The notes: generated by a model not told the origin, from the letters alone. A DNA stretch of 64,000 nt from Neelides folsomi (GCA_034687125.1 JAQGBZ010000226.1:1-64000), one strand, 5' to 3'. Counted from the first letter of the stretch, positions 23,433-38,400 are shown. Program-made: numbers and translations.

Positions 23433-25929
23433 TTTGATTCACCAATTAAAAATCATTTAAACAATTTTTGCAAAATCTGCAATATCTGCAAAATTCACCA
23501 AATTCGCAAAATTTCTCAAATCTGCATGATCTGCAAAATTCAATAAAATTCTCAAACGTTGTAAAATTCTATAAAATTACAAAATCACAAAAACTCACAA
23601 TATCCGTCAAATATCATCAATAAGAATAGTTTCTGAAATCTAAATTCATATTGGTATAAAATGTTTAATAATGACGATAATTAATTAAATCGAATGGCAC
23701 AGTCGAAAATAAATAAAATAATCAACAGCTTTTATTTTCAAATTAGCTTTTCAAATTAGCTTTTCAAATTAGTAATTCACAAAATGATCAAATTGGGGGA
23801 TTTAAATTGAATGCAAAAAGAACAAAGTTGAGGGAAAAGTTTTGAAGTTGAGTGAAAGTTTGCGAATAAGTGTTTAGACCTTTTAGACCTAATTTGAAAT
23901 ATGTTGGATTTGTATTGGCATTTGGATTGTTCTTATTGGGTGTATAAAAAGGAATTCGTGTCTTTGGTTCTATCGATCCTTCCATGTGACAACATGTGAC
24001 AAAAGACAAAACTAATAGGAAATTTTTTAATACATTTATCACCAATACCTTCTTATACTTACTTATAAGATTATAACACAAACCATATCACATAACTCAT
24101 ATAAGTATATGTATACCATATGTATTTAATACGAAAAGCACCTACGCAAATGTAATATAATCATGATGTAATATAAACATTGAATCTTACATCTATTTTA
24201 GATTAAATAACAAAATGTGTAAATTATACATTTCTCATACATGTTACCAAAATTCCTATAATATCTAGCTACTAAATAGACTTAATACACTAGTATTATT
24301 AGTAGTAATATAAACACTATTATTACATCATAAGTATAGGCACATTTGGTATATTTGTATATGTGTACATTTAAGGTTTAGGTATGTTTTGGTATGGTTA
24401 GTTTTATTGTCCAATAAAGTATGAGAACTCCATGATAATATCCAGTATATAAAATCTAAATTGGCTATAAAGAATTAAGTTTGTTATCGATCGGCCCTTT
24501 GAACCTCCTTCCATTCCTTGTCCATTTATACATTATTAGGATTCTAAATAATAAAAAGAAGCAGTTGAACAAACCTTCCCTTTTATTACAACATTCCCCT
24601 TGCGCTTTGACCAAATCCCTTTCCGGACGAAATTCGCAACATAATACAATATAAGAAAATCTCCATATAAAAATCTAAAAATCCATACAGCATATCACTG
24701 CAAATTAATGTGAAGACCTTCATGATATTTTTGAAATGTACAAGATGTATATAAATATGAGAACAAGATGTTTATAATATGAGAACAAGATGTATGGTAT
24801 ATGTTTATAAATATCATATTGCATATGGTATGAGTAAAATGTTGATATAATATGAGTCATGTGTATGTCATATGACCTTCATGAGGATGAATTTTTGTAT
24901 TAAGGGATAATGATATGGAAATGGTTCAATTCCCCTCTTGAGAATTCCTTATGATTTTCCTCATGATTTTCTTCATGAACTTGGGTCGGTGAATGGAGGA
25001 GAACCTTGGGAGATTCTGGAATCTTCTGGATGAGAAATTTTTCCTGATTTTGGTTGGAAAGAATCTTCCCATTTCGCCATTTTCCTCATTACACAATTCC
25101 TCCGCCATTGAAGTCATTCTTTAAATTCTTTGGTCATTTTAATGTTGGATGAACATTTTACCCATCATAGGATTAGGATTTAGGGGAAAACTTGTTTAAT
25201 TAACTTTCAGTAAATCATTCACCCATAGATTCCCTTTTTAAACTCTGCGTTAATCATTAATGATTCATTAATGTCATGAAACTTTGATGAACTTTTCATC
25301 TTTCCATCCACCACAATTTCATTGAAACATTTTATCTTAATTGACAATTTCAAATAAATAATTTAACAAATAATCAATATTAACCCGATTATTATTTTTC
25401 ATTAAATATATTAATAAATTGTATGCTTTAAATAATAAAAGATACCTGTTAACTTGTCTTATTTATACATCATTAAAGATTTAATATAACAAGGGGATTT
25501 AATAGTGAAAAGCAAAGTTTTCTAATTTAGGCGAATTAACGTAATTATTAAGCCAAAGTTTGGTAAAATGTAAAGTAGGCAAAGGGCATGGGAAAAGGGT
25601 GTGAATCTGTGAATGCATTTTGTTTTAAAAGTTTTTCAGGTAGTCCATTGTTTACTATTTGGCAAGAAAAGTAGAAGAACTAAAAGAAAGGCGTATTATT
25701 ATAAAGGGTAGGGTGGGACAAATCTAAAGCTCAATCATTGTTAATAGTACAACCTATTCCCAATAGCTAAAACTGCTAAACTAACACTATCTATCAGTAT
25801 AAGTATAATATAAGTACTATCAATATAAGTTTATGAACAGTATAAGCCTATAAAAACCATCCTGTATTTCCAATAATCCTCTGTCCTCTGAATGTGACTA
25901 TTCCGAGTTTTCCGAATTTAGGAGGAAGA
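23433..25929. other. Gene-poor AT-rich region
   Basis: No supportable gene. 23460-23600 has an imperfect AAAATCTGCAA/AAATTC-type tandem repeat. A 63-codon minus-strand ORF at 24926-25117 has no recognisable domain. Confidence 0.5.
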
Positions 25930-26130
25930 TTCTGAATATTCGGCAAAGTCGGTCGGAGTCTGACGGGTATTTTCCAGAGTATTTCGGAGAGTATTCTGAG
26001 ACCCTGGGAGTATTCGGAGAGTATTTTCCTCAATATATTTATGAACGTATATGGAGTATTTTAGGAGTATTTGAGGAGTGAATGGATGAGTATATGGAGG
26101 AGTGTATGGAGGAGTATATGGACGATTATA
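25930..26130. repeat. GGAGTAT/GGAGAGTATT short tandem repeats
   Basis: Many degenerate copies of GGAGTAT and TATGGAGGAGT spaced 10-20 bp apart. They produce a spurious Pro/Tyr-rich minus-strand ORF. Confidence 0.6.
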
Positions 26131-26149
26131 TGAAGAGGTATATGGTCTA

Positions 26150-26625
26150 GTCTTCGTGTGGAGTATTGTGCGTGGCGTGGGTGCGGGGTAGCGCGTGGGG
26201 GAGGGCAGTGGGTAAGGGAGCCATCCGCAAAGTCTTGACCTCATTCGGGGCCGGGATTTGGTCCTTGGGCTTGACGCGCATGTTGTCCCTCCAAGTGGGC
26301 CGTGGGAAGGGACGGGCGCATGGGCCAGGCGGGATCGAAGGAGGAAAGTGGGCCAGGGCTAGGTCCGAATTACGTCTCAGTCAAGTACCCAACCCTCGAC
26401 ACATTCTCACCCACCTGCAATCCTCATCTCCTTCGACAAACCACGAAGACATTCAGATACCCTGAAGACTCACAAGATACAAGATTGAACAAAGGTCGGA
26501 GGTGTTGGACCGGATTTCCTCAATTGAGTTCTTTGGTGGGGGCAATGGAGAGTTGGTGAATGTGAAACACTCAAACACTCACCCGCACACAATCGACATG
26601 TTCGCCTTCCACTGAAAATTAAAAC
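26150..26625 (+). promoter_or_regulatory. GC-rich promoter/5' leader of the Ig adhesion gene
   Basis: GC content rises sharply (for example GTGCGGGGTAGCGCGTGGGG near 26180) just upstream of the signal-peptide ATG at 26626. ORFs here overlap in several frames and look non-coding. Exact start site not visible. Confidence 0.5.
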
Positions 26626-29600
26626 ATGGACACCCTCAAATTAACTTTTACATCTCTCACCCTCCTCTCAATAGGTAAAGTCCATTTAACATTTTTTGAT
26701 CGTAGTTAGTTAATCTTAATTTCTTAGTTCACTATTTTAAGCCTATTTTTTTCAAAATTTAATTTAAGGGAATTTGCTAGGACTTCGAGGCCCTTGGGTT
26801 TTTGAACAAAATTCATAATTTGGGTTTGTTTCAAAATAGGTCTAAATATTTAACAATCCGTTTTGGATATAAATGTATAGAATATTTAGTTGCAGCAGAA
26901 CTATAGTAATATTTTAAGATGGTGAAATTTATAGAATATCTTTTATTACAATACTCATATTTTTCTTTATATGGTATATTAAAGTGTATAGGTAGACTTT
27001 ATACTAATAAATACATACATGTTATGTATGTAGACTTAATGTTGGGTTAACGTTGAGGTAATGTTGAATTGCTAAAAGGGTCAATTTTGCGAATTAACCT
27101 TAGATTGCTAAAAGAGCTAATTTCGCAATATGAGCAAATGAACATTTGTGCAATTTGGGAGTTCAAATTGGAACTTTAACCCAAACTGATTAAAGTTGAT
27201 TAAGGAGTCAAAGTTAACTAAGGAGTTATAGTTGGTTAGAGTTAAAGTTGATTAAAGTGTTAAAAGTTAAGTTAAGGGATTAATTTGAGATTTTAGTTAA
27301 CTTAACAAGGTATCTGTATTTAAAGGATAGTGATTTAGGGTCATTTAGGGCTGAGCGTATTGATGCGCTTTTTGAATTTGACTGTGAGTTAAATGTTTAA
27401 GGAGATCGTTGATGAGTTTAAAGAGGTTTTGGGAATTTAAAGAGCTACTTAAAGACGCTTCATTTTTACATCTTCAGTTTCTTCCTCCGTGGAGTCTCTT
27501 CAATGTAAACATTTCTCCCGGGTGAGAAAAGAAACCCTGGGTGTTTTCCCACTTTCAGCTAATGAATAAATAAACAGGCGGTGGAAGAATTACAAATTCC
27601 CTCAACACTCAAAACCCAAACAAAAATAAAGAGGATTGCAGGGAGAAAGGAGAAAACGATTTTCTCCAAGACACCTGAGCTCAATCAATTAAAGTCTTCC
27701 CTTGTTAACTTCAGGTGTAAATTAAAGAAAATCTATAAAATCCATATAAGAAAATCCTTAAGAAAATCTATAGGACAAGTTATAGTATTTAAAATCTTCC
27801 TTTAATTCTTACCTGAATTAATTGTGCTAATTCCTAGATTAAAGCTTGGATAAATTATCACTTATTATTCTTGGATTAAATCTTGGATAACTCATTTTAG
27901 ATTCACTTGGATAAATTATCACTCAGAGATAATCCTTAGCAAATTAGCAGAGGTAGGATGAAGGTTAATGTTAGGTAAATTCAATATTAATGGACTAATG
28001 GAGCCAGATGCTAAAATGTCATTCACTCTCACCTTTGACCTTTCACCTTCATAATTACCACTCTATTTCCAGCTCAATTCCCCATTGATTAAGGCACAAG
28101 GGAAAGAGATTGGATTTTGGAAAGGCATTTACATCATTTACGTCTTTGTTAAGTATTTGATAAGCCATTTGATATAAAAGATAATGGATTCCTAACGACT
28201 TGATTAATTCATTCCTTTTAATTATAGGATCATCTCATTCTTGAGGGATTTCAATAAATATTAAAAATATTAAACATTAAAAATATTCTTGAATTTCTTT
28301 TTATTAAAATATTCCATTTTGGCCATTTATAATTTTAAAGTTTTATTTAATTATTGAAATATTTAAGATAGAGGTTCGATAAATTAATTAATAAGGGAAT
28401 TAAGAGTTTCTTATAAATTCCATGTTAAATATAATATTTATATTTTACATGTAAGATATAAAAGTTTCTTGAGCTTAATGCGTTGATGACGTTTTGGATT
28501 ATTCGGATCAATATTAAAACCATTTTGATGTAATGTAATTTGGGGTGAATTACATTACATGATAATACCCAATGTGGGAAAAGTATGTAAAAGAAAGAAG
28601 GAACATTTTGGATACATTTTGAAACCATTTGGATTTTGGTTGTGAGAATTTGGCAATATGGAGATTTGGTCTTTTTGACAACAAGTATGCGTGGGTCACG
28701 AAACCCTCCATTCATATGAGGAAATGTCCGGTCGTTTTGATCTCCTAATTGACCCAACGTCACAGAAAGACCATGAAGGCCTTTACGTGTCACAACCACC
28801 GACAAAAACAAATTTGACCATTCACGGACACAAACCGTGGACAAAGAGCCAAATTAAAATTTCTCATTATCATTTCAAACAAATTGGCTTCTTTAATCAT
28901 ATTCAGAACAACATTGCAAATTGCTAATTTATGAAACAAAACTAAACAAAACTAACTTTAACATTTAAGGAATAATGTTATTTAACCATCCTACTAAAAA
29001 TTTCTTTAAATATTTTATAATTATTAATTTACTATTTTAATTAATCGGTATAAAAACAATCAAATTTTGACAATTAAATTTATTTTTGCAAACTTCAGAA
29101 TTTGGACTTTCAATTTAATTCAATTTGCTAAACAATGTTTCATATGGATGTACAAAAGAAGTAAAATGGTTAAAAAGATTATTTATCGCGAATCCTAGCC
29201 GAATCCTAGCAGATTTAGCAGAATGAAAACAGAGTGAGTAAATGTGTGCCAGAAGTTGAGAAATGGGAAATGGGAGTAAAAGAAGGCAGATAAAGAAATT
29301 GAAAAATTGTTTAAATCCCTCAACGTCATATGAAGGAGATTTGGAGTCCCTGAATCTTTTTGCTGGATCTCCCTAAGTGAGGAAATTGATAAATCAATAG
29401 ATTTAAAGCCCTTTGGTCCGAGATTGCATTAAAACACCTTTGACTCAATTTGCTTTCCATCCAAAGAGGAAAAAAACAATTACCGAGTTCCCAAACACCA
29501 AAGAGGAAGTTCAATTAGGGACAAAATGAGGAAAATCATTTGCTCCCAAAATTTCTCCCTTTTACGACAAATTCAATTAGAACCTCAAATGCACACAATA

Positions 29601-32600
29601 CAAAATAAATATACATAATATATAGACCTATACAATACATATATTAATCTCATATAAGTACCATACAAAATATATTAAATATCACTTTTGTAGATCATAT
29701 GTAAATAATGAGAAACGACATTATTTTTATATGAAATTCATTATACAGATATATTGTAGGTATATGAAAATATATGAAAAAATGAAAATATATGATAATA
29801 TATGAAAAATGAAAAAATATGATAATATATGAAAGTATATGAAAATATAAAAATATATGATAATTTAATAATATATGGAAATATATGAAACAAAGTTCAA
29901 ATATTTGAAAATGTATAAAATTTTCCATTAATTTATAAATGTTTGATGTTAAATAATTGTTAATTTAAGTGTAATTTTAGATGTTTAATGGAATTTGGTT
30001 TTGGAGCAGGAAAGGGGTTTTGTAATGTAATTTGAAGGTAAATTGCTCTCTCGAGTCTTTTCAAATCCTCCTTTTACATTCTCTCAATTTCCACTCAATT
30101 TTAAGAGAAGTCGGAGAAGAAGGTTTCATTACTCAAACACAATTTCCTCCCTCTTTCAAAAACGAACAATTCAATTTAAAATCATTTCCTTTTCTTTTCC
30201 CTACCAAATGAAAAAAATGTAAAGTCTCTTTGCATTGGTCAGGGAAAAAAGTAATAAAAGAGAAGAAATCCGAGGAGTTGAAATTTCCATTAAAATCTCG
30301 ATTGCTAAAATTCGCAATTAAAATCAAAATCATACAAAGTTTTGCCAATTCATTCAAACATTAAAATGTACTTATTATGATTATACTTTTCCTTATTCTA
30401 ACAAGTTCTTCTGCTAGTTGTAATTGTAAGCTAAATTGTATTAAAAACAAATATTCTATCTCAATTTGCAAATCAATTATAATTTCCTTAATGAGCAAAT
30501 ATTTGCCAATAATAAATTATTGCCAATTTGCTAATAAATGCATTTAAAATTTTTGATGATTAACACAAACGCTAAAGCAAATTAAATTATCAATTATCAT
30601 TAATAGGAAAAAAACCTATAGAATTTTCTTTATTCCATCAACTTTTTTAATTATAATTTAATTAATATAAATAATCACAATTGAAAATATAGTTGGGTGT
30701 TCATTCGTGCAATTTGATAATGTCGATAATTTGCAATTATGTCAATAATTATTTTAATTAATATAAGAAATGCTCGAGATGTTAAAACAATAACATTGGA
30801 TAAATAATTAATAATTTGACTGCGTCTGTTCCCATTTCCATTTACGTCCATTTGGGTTGATTTGAAGTTCCAATTTGATCCATTTTGTGTCATCAAAGTC
30901 CAAGTGATAGGAAAATGAAGAGAAAATGGAGCCTTTGACATGTTAATGAAGTCAAATACCAAAATTACTTTCCATATCAGTTTTAAATATCTACACAACA
31001 TTTTAAATTCAACATTGTCTCATACATCGTACATCATATAAACACTGTATTATAAATAATGATCCATATAACCAACTTTAACATTATAACTTCTTATTAA
31101 CCAACTTTAACATAATAACTAATGTATAATTGATCTATAACAGACATTTGATATAACTTAACTCTTTTTAACTTTAACTATCTAATGTAAACTGTATATA
31201 CTATACTGTGTAATATACTGTATATATGTTTGTATAAGTTATATAACAAAGTGTAATATAATTCATTCCATTTAAACTTATGCATAATGTATAAGGATGT
31301 CGATCATTTCTGCTCTTATGAACCCAATGTAATATTGAAGAATAGTGTGAAGGGTTAAATAGAACTTTTAATGCCATTGTTAACTCTGGAGTTTGAATGT
31401 AATTTCAATTTTGTCCTTGACACGGCGAATGGCTGGGGAATGAATTTCAATTTGTCAATGGAGAGAATTAAATTTTCCCTTGAGACACTTTTAGTGCGTC
31501 CCGCTCCATGCGTAGATTAAAACTTAAAAACAATCGTCAATGACGCGTATTGAACATTCCCATTACGCTCATTAGGACCATTACATTCGCATTAATAAAC
31601 ATCTTCATTTTTACACTTTCCGATACCCATTAACTATACATATTATATTTATATGTAAGAATTATAAGACATATGATACATATATGTTACATACATGTAT
31701 ATATTTATATGGGAGATTTTTATATTAAATATCTTAACATTGAATAAGAAAAAATATAAACTTAATTTTTTTCTCTTCATTCCCATACATGTGTTGTTTT
31801 CAATCACGCGTTATTTTGAACTTGTGATTCAATTGTTTATGAGATTGACATTCTTATTTGTTAAATTCACATTACGTCATTTGATCATTCTCTTATTATA
31901 TAAGTATTATAAGAAGTAAAGTAGCATATAAATTTATAAATAATTACATTGTATATTGTAAGTAAGTATAAATAATTTAACTAAATGAAGACCTTAACTT
32001 GGGCACTTAAATGAATGAGGAATATTGAATGAACCATTTGGACATTTTATTTCCAAATCGCATGATTAAAAATATTTTCCATGATGTAATCCCATCAAAT
32101 ACAAAAATATTACTTCAATATGCAACTCTTTATGTTACAATGTCACAATAATCACAAATGGGGAAAACCATTTATTAAAAATTGATCAATGATCAATGTT
32201 AATGTTAATTGATGTAAAAATAAAATTTGATGATTTTTACAAAATTTGATAATTTAAAAAATTTGACAATTTTAGTTAAATACAATAGTTAACTTTAATT
32301 TAATTAACCTTTGTTTTTTCCAGGCTTTTTGAGCTTAACTGAGGGGCAGAGGGTTGTGATTAATCCCCCAGAAGTGAACGTGAAGAAGTTTGTAAATGAT
32401 TCATATTTTGTATCTTGTCAACCACCGCAAGCCACTTGGTATAATCCAAAAAACGTCAAAGTCGACACTTCGGCCCACAGGTCATTTCACATTAATTTAA
32501 CCCAAATCCATTCAATCCAAAATACACATCGTTCAAAATACGAAAATGACATTATTAATGTTTTTATTATCCGGAAACGACAAATCGAGAAATCGATCTT

Positions 32601-35435
32601 TTTGTCATTTTTTGTCATTGTGGGGAAATTTGTCATTTTGGTCATTGTGGGTGAAATTTGTCATTGTGGGGAAAATTTGGGTTTTTGGCATTGTGGGAAT
32701 TTGGATTTTTGGATTAATTGAATTTTTTGTCCCGCAGCCGTATTTATGTTGAAAACGATAGCGGGTACGGAACGGAATTGTTCCTCACTCGGATCACGAC
32801 GGGAGACGCTGGAACCTACACGTGCACATTCAAAAACTCAAAAGCATCCTTCAACCTCAGTGTCATTCGTAAGATCAATTCATTAATTGTAAATTCATTA
32901 AATTTTCATGCATTCAAAAAAAATCATGAATTTAATTTACTTAATTAAATTAAATAAATAAATTTTGTTCAGGTCCGATTATCTTCGACATGAGTCTTGA
33001 AGAGCAGTCGGGAGAGGAAGGAAAGCCCTACACGATCAGATGCAAAGCAGAAGGGCAAAACATTCCCAAAATTACATGGAAAGTTGATCAGAAATCAATT
33101 ACAGGCAACAATGGTAAAAATAAATATTTTATTTAATTAAAAAATATAATTGAATTTTTATTATTCGTACCCGTCAACTAAAATTAAATTATAATAGAAA
33201 TTTATAATTGAACATTTTAAAAATATTGAAATGACTTTCAATTCAATTAATTTACAAGAGTAAATTTACTTTTTTAGTAATTTTAATAATAATTTAATTA
33301 ATTTGCATTTAATTTACATTTAAATTAATTAACTTTTAATTGTAATTTACAGCCAAGTACCAAATCGTAAAGGAAGGACTTCGAATCATCAATGTTCAAC
33401 CAGAAGATGCGAATAAAACTTACATGTGCAGTGCCATTGACTATGTTTCGCAAATCCCCGACAGGAAATCAATGAAGATCAACTTGAAAGTCAAAAGTAA
33501 CTCACAATAACACCTTGAACTTTTCCATACAAAAAAATAAAAATGAAAATGATCAGAATTGAATTTAAATTTTGATTAAATTAAAGCAGTTTATGTATAA
33601 TTAAATTAATTAACTATATAAAATTAAAGCTGTTTATTTATGTTAGAATTAATTAACTATACAAAATTAAAACCGTTTATTTATGTTAGAACTGGTGAAA
33701 ATAATTTGATTCAATTTTATTAATATTGTTTTTATTATTTAATTTTAGTGAAGCCGAGAGCGATGCGCGGAGCTCATGCCAAGGTTGAACATTGGGGAGT
33801 TTTGGGCGAATGGGCAAATTTGACGTGTTCAGCATTTGCCGAACCTCCACCCAAATTTGATTGGTATCATGGGGAAAAGAAACTCAGAGGTTCAGACGAA
33901 ATCTTCATCATTAACGACCCAAACATGTCGACGCTCCAGGTAAACAAAATATTTATTTTCTCTCCTACTTACATTACATTGTTACTTACGTTTACTTACC
34001 TTTATTTATTCTTATCAACAAATTCCAACAAATTCCACGACCCAATTTCTTTATTTCTTTATTGGATTACCCAATTCCCCAATTGATCATTTATTGACAA
34101 GTGAGAATTTAGTAAAAAATGTTCCATTATGCAAATCCAATTGGCTCTTTATTGGAATTCCACCAGCTACCAATTTCATACCTTTGATACTAAAAAATCA
34201 ATAATCACATAATCATCACTCAACGTCATTCACCGTAAAAAGGCTAAAACTTTTGGAAAAACTTTTATGCGAAAAGTAAATAAAAAGGAAATATAAGAAA
34301 AAGGAAATTGTATAAAAGTAAATATAAGAAAAAAGTAAATTATAAGAAAGCAAATAAAAGTCTTGCACATAAAATAAAAGTAAATAAGCAAAAAAGCTCT
34401 TTACTAAATAAAAAGGAAATTTCCTCAATTTGCGCATCAACAATTCACCATTAACTTAATAAGATTAATCTCCATTAACTTTATTTACGTTATTGTTATT
34501 GAGGAATAACATTGGAATTTTATATGAAATTGGTATGGAATTTAAGGTCAAGGTCAAAAGTTCAATTTGGAGAATGAGGAAAGTAAATGGAGAAAATGAG
34601 GGAAAGGAAAATTGCGAAAATGAGGGAAAGGAAAATAGTGAAAATGAGAGAAAGTTTAAAATTCGGGTTTTTAACTTTCTCGGTTCTTTCAGGTTCTTGT
34701 TCGCGGTGAAAGTAAATTCGGAGCGTATAAATGCACAGCCCACAATGACCTGGGCACCTACGAACGCGTGTTGCAACTAAAGAAAGCGAAGAAGCCGCCA
34801 ACGCCGACGCTTGAACAAGAGTTGGTGGGGACGGACGCTGCGAAGATCCGGGTCAAACACGTGACTCCGAGACTCTCCGACGTCGGGGATCGGAATGACA
34901 AGGGCGGGAAGGATCTTCCCCCAACCGGATACGTCGTTCAGTACAAAATGGCTACGAGGGGCGACTGGCTCACTGCAAACGTCTCACGATATGATGGAGG
35001 TTAATTATCAATTAAAATTAATTAAAATTAAATATTAATCTTACCTAACCTGACCAAATCTAAATCCTAACCTAACCAAATTTAAATCTGTAATTCGAAC
35101 TAGTCATTTTTAGAACCTAACCAAATTCTATTAATCTAATCATTTAAATGTTAAAATTTCATTAAATTAATTTTTAATTTAAATCCAAATCGGCGATTAA
35201 TTCATAATTTTTATTAATTTACTTTGTAGGATTCATTCTTGCTGGTTTGACCCCAAAGATTACATATAACGTGAGAGCGGCAATAAAGAACCAGGCGACC
35301 GTGGGAGAATTTTCCCCGCCCATCCGGATCGTTACACCCGAAAGCTCCCCGTGGAGGATCAGCGGCGGGCACGTTTTCGGGGCGGGGGCTGCCCTCCAAC
35401 TACTCGCCCTCCTCCCGGCCATTCTCGCGATGTAA
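26626..35435 (+). CDS. Fasciclin-2/NCAM-like Ig-FN3 cell adhesion molecule with probable GPI anchor, 441 aa
   Basis: Exons: 26626-26674, 32324-32480, 32738-32868, 32973-33113, 33353-33496, 33749-33939, 34693-34999, 35230-35435. They sum to 1326 nt in one frame, all with GT-AG introns. Exon 1 encodes a signal peptide (MDTLKLTFTSLTLLSIG). Three Ig domains follow: Cys in FVSCQPPQATWY and GTYTCTF (about 17-112), in TIRCKAEG and TYMCSA (about 113-207), and in LTCSAFAEPPPKFDWY and GAYKCTA (about 208-300). One FN3 domain spans about 303-425 (YVVQYKM, ITYNVRA). A Gly/Ala/Leu-rich tail (FGAGAALQLLALLPAIL) ends the protein without a cytoplasmic domain, typical of a GPI signal. Fas2 usually has five Ig and two FN3 domains, so this is a shorter relative. 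Expected role: cell-surface adhesion, often neuronal. Intron 1 is 5.6 kb. Confidence 0.7.
26675..32323. other. Intron 1 of the Ig adhesion gene
   Basis: A 5.65-kb intron from donor G/GTAAAG to acceptor TTTTTTCCAG. It holds AT-rich DNA, an AT microsatellite at 29750-29900 and no gene I can support; short ORFs on both strands lack domains. Confidence 0.6.
29750..29900. repeat. TATATGAAAA/TATGATAA microsatellite-like repeat
   Basis: About a dozen degenerate copies of ATATATGAAAA and ATATGATAAT. Within intron 1 of the adhesion gene. Confidence 0.7.
32598..32715. repeat. TTTGTCATTGTGGGGAAA tandem repeat
   Basis: Degenerate copies of TTTGTCATT(GTGGGG/TTGG) fill most of the intron between exons 2 and 3 of the adhesion gene. 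Confidence 0.65.
34592..34656. repeat. 24-bp tandem repeat, 2.6 copies
   Basis: GAAAATGAGGGAAAGGAAAA with a variable 4-bp end, repeated just upstream of exon 7 of the adhesion gene. Confidence 0.75.
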
Positions 35436-38400
35436 ACGACAGCTCACAAACTCAATGGGATCCATTCTTTCCTTTTACACTCATTTAAATATTCCGCTTT
35501 CGTAGTCTCAACGCTCTTTTTTGTCATTTATTGAATTAACATTAAATAAATAAATATTTACAACTAATCAACTACATTAGCCTATCAAATATAATATGTA
35601 CTAATTGTTAAACTACAATTAACTGTTGGATTAATTGTTAAAGTACAATTCTTAACTTTTAAATTACAATTATTAAATTAACTATTAATTACAACTACTA
35701 AATGTATTATTAATTAACAGACATTATAATAACTATTAATTAAAAGATATTATAATTAACTATGAATTACAAAGAACTACTAAATTAATTAATTAATTAC
35801 AGTAATTAAATTATAATTATCAATTAATTAACTTAGGACTAAAAACAATAAAAATCACTAAAAATTGAATTTCAAGTTCCCTTCAGTTCTAGTCAAAGTG
35901 TTGACATTTAAGCTAATAAAAAACAATGTAATTCCAATTCCAATTAAAACGAGCATTTAAAGTCATTCCAAAAATCAGTTGAAAATGAGTTGAAAGAAAA
36001 AGGGAAAGATTGCGAATCCAATTGAAGTGCATTTTAATCCTTTTCCCCATATAAATAAATACTTTAAAAATATCGCGTGTTTAAATCCCGCTACTTAAAA
36101 AAACATTTACAATATTAAAAATGTCGTTGCCAAATTAAATTAATAAAATATAGTTGTTAATTAAAATTAACCTCATGGCTCACGTGGCTTTTGCTGCGCG
36201 TGCATACGAGATTAAAACGGAGAAAATTCATCTCAATTGATTTAGAGAGCGTCGCACCTTTTTGACAAAGGTGGCGGGAGGAAAATTCTTTCAAAAACTG
36301 TAATTGTAATTTTAAATGATGATTAAAATTAAGCCGCGTACCTGTTTTCCCATCCAGAAGCTGAAAGAACAGAGAGAAGTCAACTTGTACATAAAATTAC
36401 TTAAAAAATCCTCTTAAAAATCAAATTATACGAAGAAGAGAAATTATTGTGTACATAAAAAAACCAAAAGTTCATTAAACGTATAATTAAAATAAATTAA
36501 ACGTGTTAATAACTCCAATTACAAATAAATAACAATTAAAAAATTACTAGGGAATTAGATTTATCAAGAACAACAATTATGTACATAAAAAATACTTTCA
36601 AAATGTTAATTCTGTTCTAAAAGAACGAACGCTGAAATCGAGACCATTTTTAAAAAAGAATGAACGTTGTGAGAATGACCCTAAAACCTGCGCCATTCTC
36701 TTTAATATAAAAACCAACATGGATGGAAAACTGACTGGGAGGTACAAACGAAGAAAAATTTAATTTAAAAAATAATTCTTAACTCAGGAATAGAAATTAC
36801 GCTTAGGGAATTCCATTATAATTAAGATTAAATTAATTTAATTCCAATTGACAAAATGACTTCATTTACAAACATTCTCAATCTGACTCGTAAAATTCCA
36901 ATGATATTCATAAGAATTTAGAATTAATAATAAAAAAAACGTTCAATTTTAAATGAAGCCCGCAAGTGTTGTGTGTTTACGGTAGTGTGTGGGAAATTTG
37001 AATAAGTCTAAACAATGATATAAAAATAAGAGCGAAATTTCGAAATTACTATTTCAATTAATATTAACGCTACTAACTATGATGAAAAACGTGTTTGCGT
37101 GATAGGATGAAAAAAATTTTAAACAATTTTTAATTAAAAAATTCTCGTGAGTCGCGATTGTACCATAAAATAAAAATTTACCCAAACGACCTTGCTCACC
37201 ATTTGAAAAAATGTGAACAAGGCGGGAAGTTTTGAAAAGGAAAATTAAAGGTCAGGATTTAGTTTCTCTTTCTCCAGTAAACATTTACAAAAAAAACTTT
37301 CCATCTTCTTCGGTGTTCGAACGACGTTTTAGACAAAAAAGTTTTAACTTTTCGAAAAAAAAGTTTTAGTGAGATTGACGTAGAGAAAAAGTTGTAAAAT
37401 GTGTAAATGTAAAATAAGAATTTTTAGCATGTAAGGACGAGTTGAATGTAAAATATCGTCGTGAAATGAAAAATATTAATTATAAGTGTAAATAAATGTA
37501 AATATCTAACTAACATTAAGTAATTATTTAAGAAATTAATTAAGCAACTAAAATTAAATAATTGATATTAAGAAATTAATATTAATTAATCTTAATGTTA
37601 ATTAATTAATGTTATAAATACAAGTGAACCAATCTAAATTGAATTCCTTATAAATTAACAAAAATATAAAAAACTGAGTTGATCAAAAATGTATTCGAAT
37701 CGTGTAGATCGCGCTAAAATAAATAAATATAAAAAAATTATATTAAAAATTAAGCAAATGATGTTATGAAACTAAATGATGGTAATGCTAAAAGGTGCGT
37801 AGATTGAAAATGAGATTGAAAGGAGTTAAAAAATTGCTTGTGGAATTATTATAAAAAAGTAAAATTGAAAGTAGATTTCATGTTGAACTAATTAAGGAAA
37901 CTCGTAAATAAAAAAGTAGTTTGGTAAATGTGCGGTTAAGTTAAATTGCGAACGTGCCATGTGAGGTGGGAATGCGCGGGTTAATTAAATTTAAGATGAA
38001 TTAATTGTTAAATTCATAATTAATTAATAGGTTTAAGGATTCCTCTTCTGACCTTCACAAAATAAATCAACCTTCAAATTCATCCAAACAAAACTTTCGT
38101 CCTTCAAACCTCAAAACTGACATGACATGTGAGTTAAAGAACAAAATTAAATTAAACAACAAAGTTAAATTAAACAAACAATTAAATAAAAACAGACAAT
38201 ATTTAATTTGAGGGACTGAATGAAAAAAGTACTTTAAAGGTCAGAGGTCAGGAGAGAATCAAATTCATCTTCTTCCTCTTCGTGAATGTAAATAATTTAA
38301 TAATTGAATTTAATCAATCTCTTTCAAATTTCCTCCCTTTCTCGAGCACTTTTTAAATCTTTGATTCAATCTCATTAAACTAATTAGTTAACTAAATTAA

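Noticed and set aside
24926..25117. 63-codon minus-strand ORF rich in Arg/Lys
   Set aside because: Short, no domain, no conserved context. Could not be supported as a gene.
25918..26244. Minus-strand Pro/Thr/Tyr-rich ORF (PYTPPYTPPYTHP)
   Set aside because: Produced by the GGAGTAT tandem repeat; no start context or splice partners.
28425..28927. Overlapping ORFs on both strands
   Set aside because: Lie inside intron 1 of the adhesion gene, lack domains, and use AT-rich codons typical of spacer.
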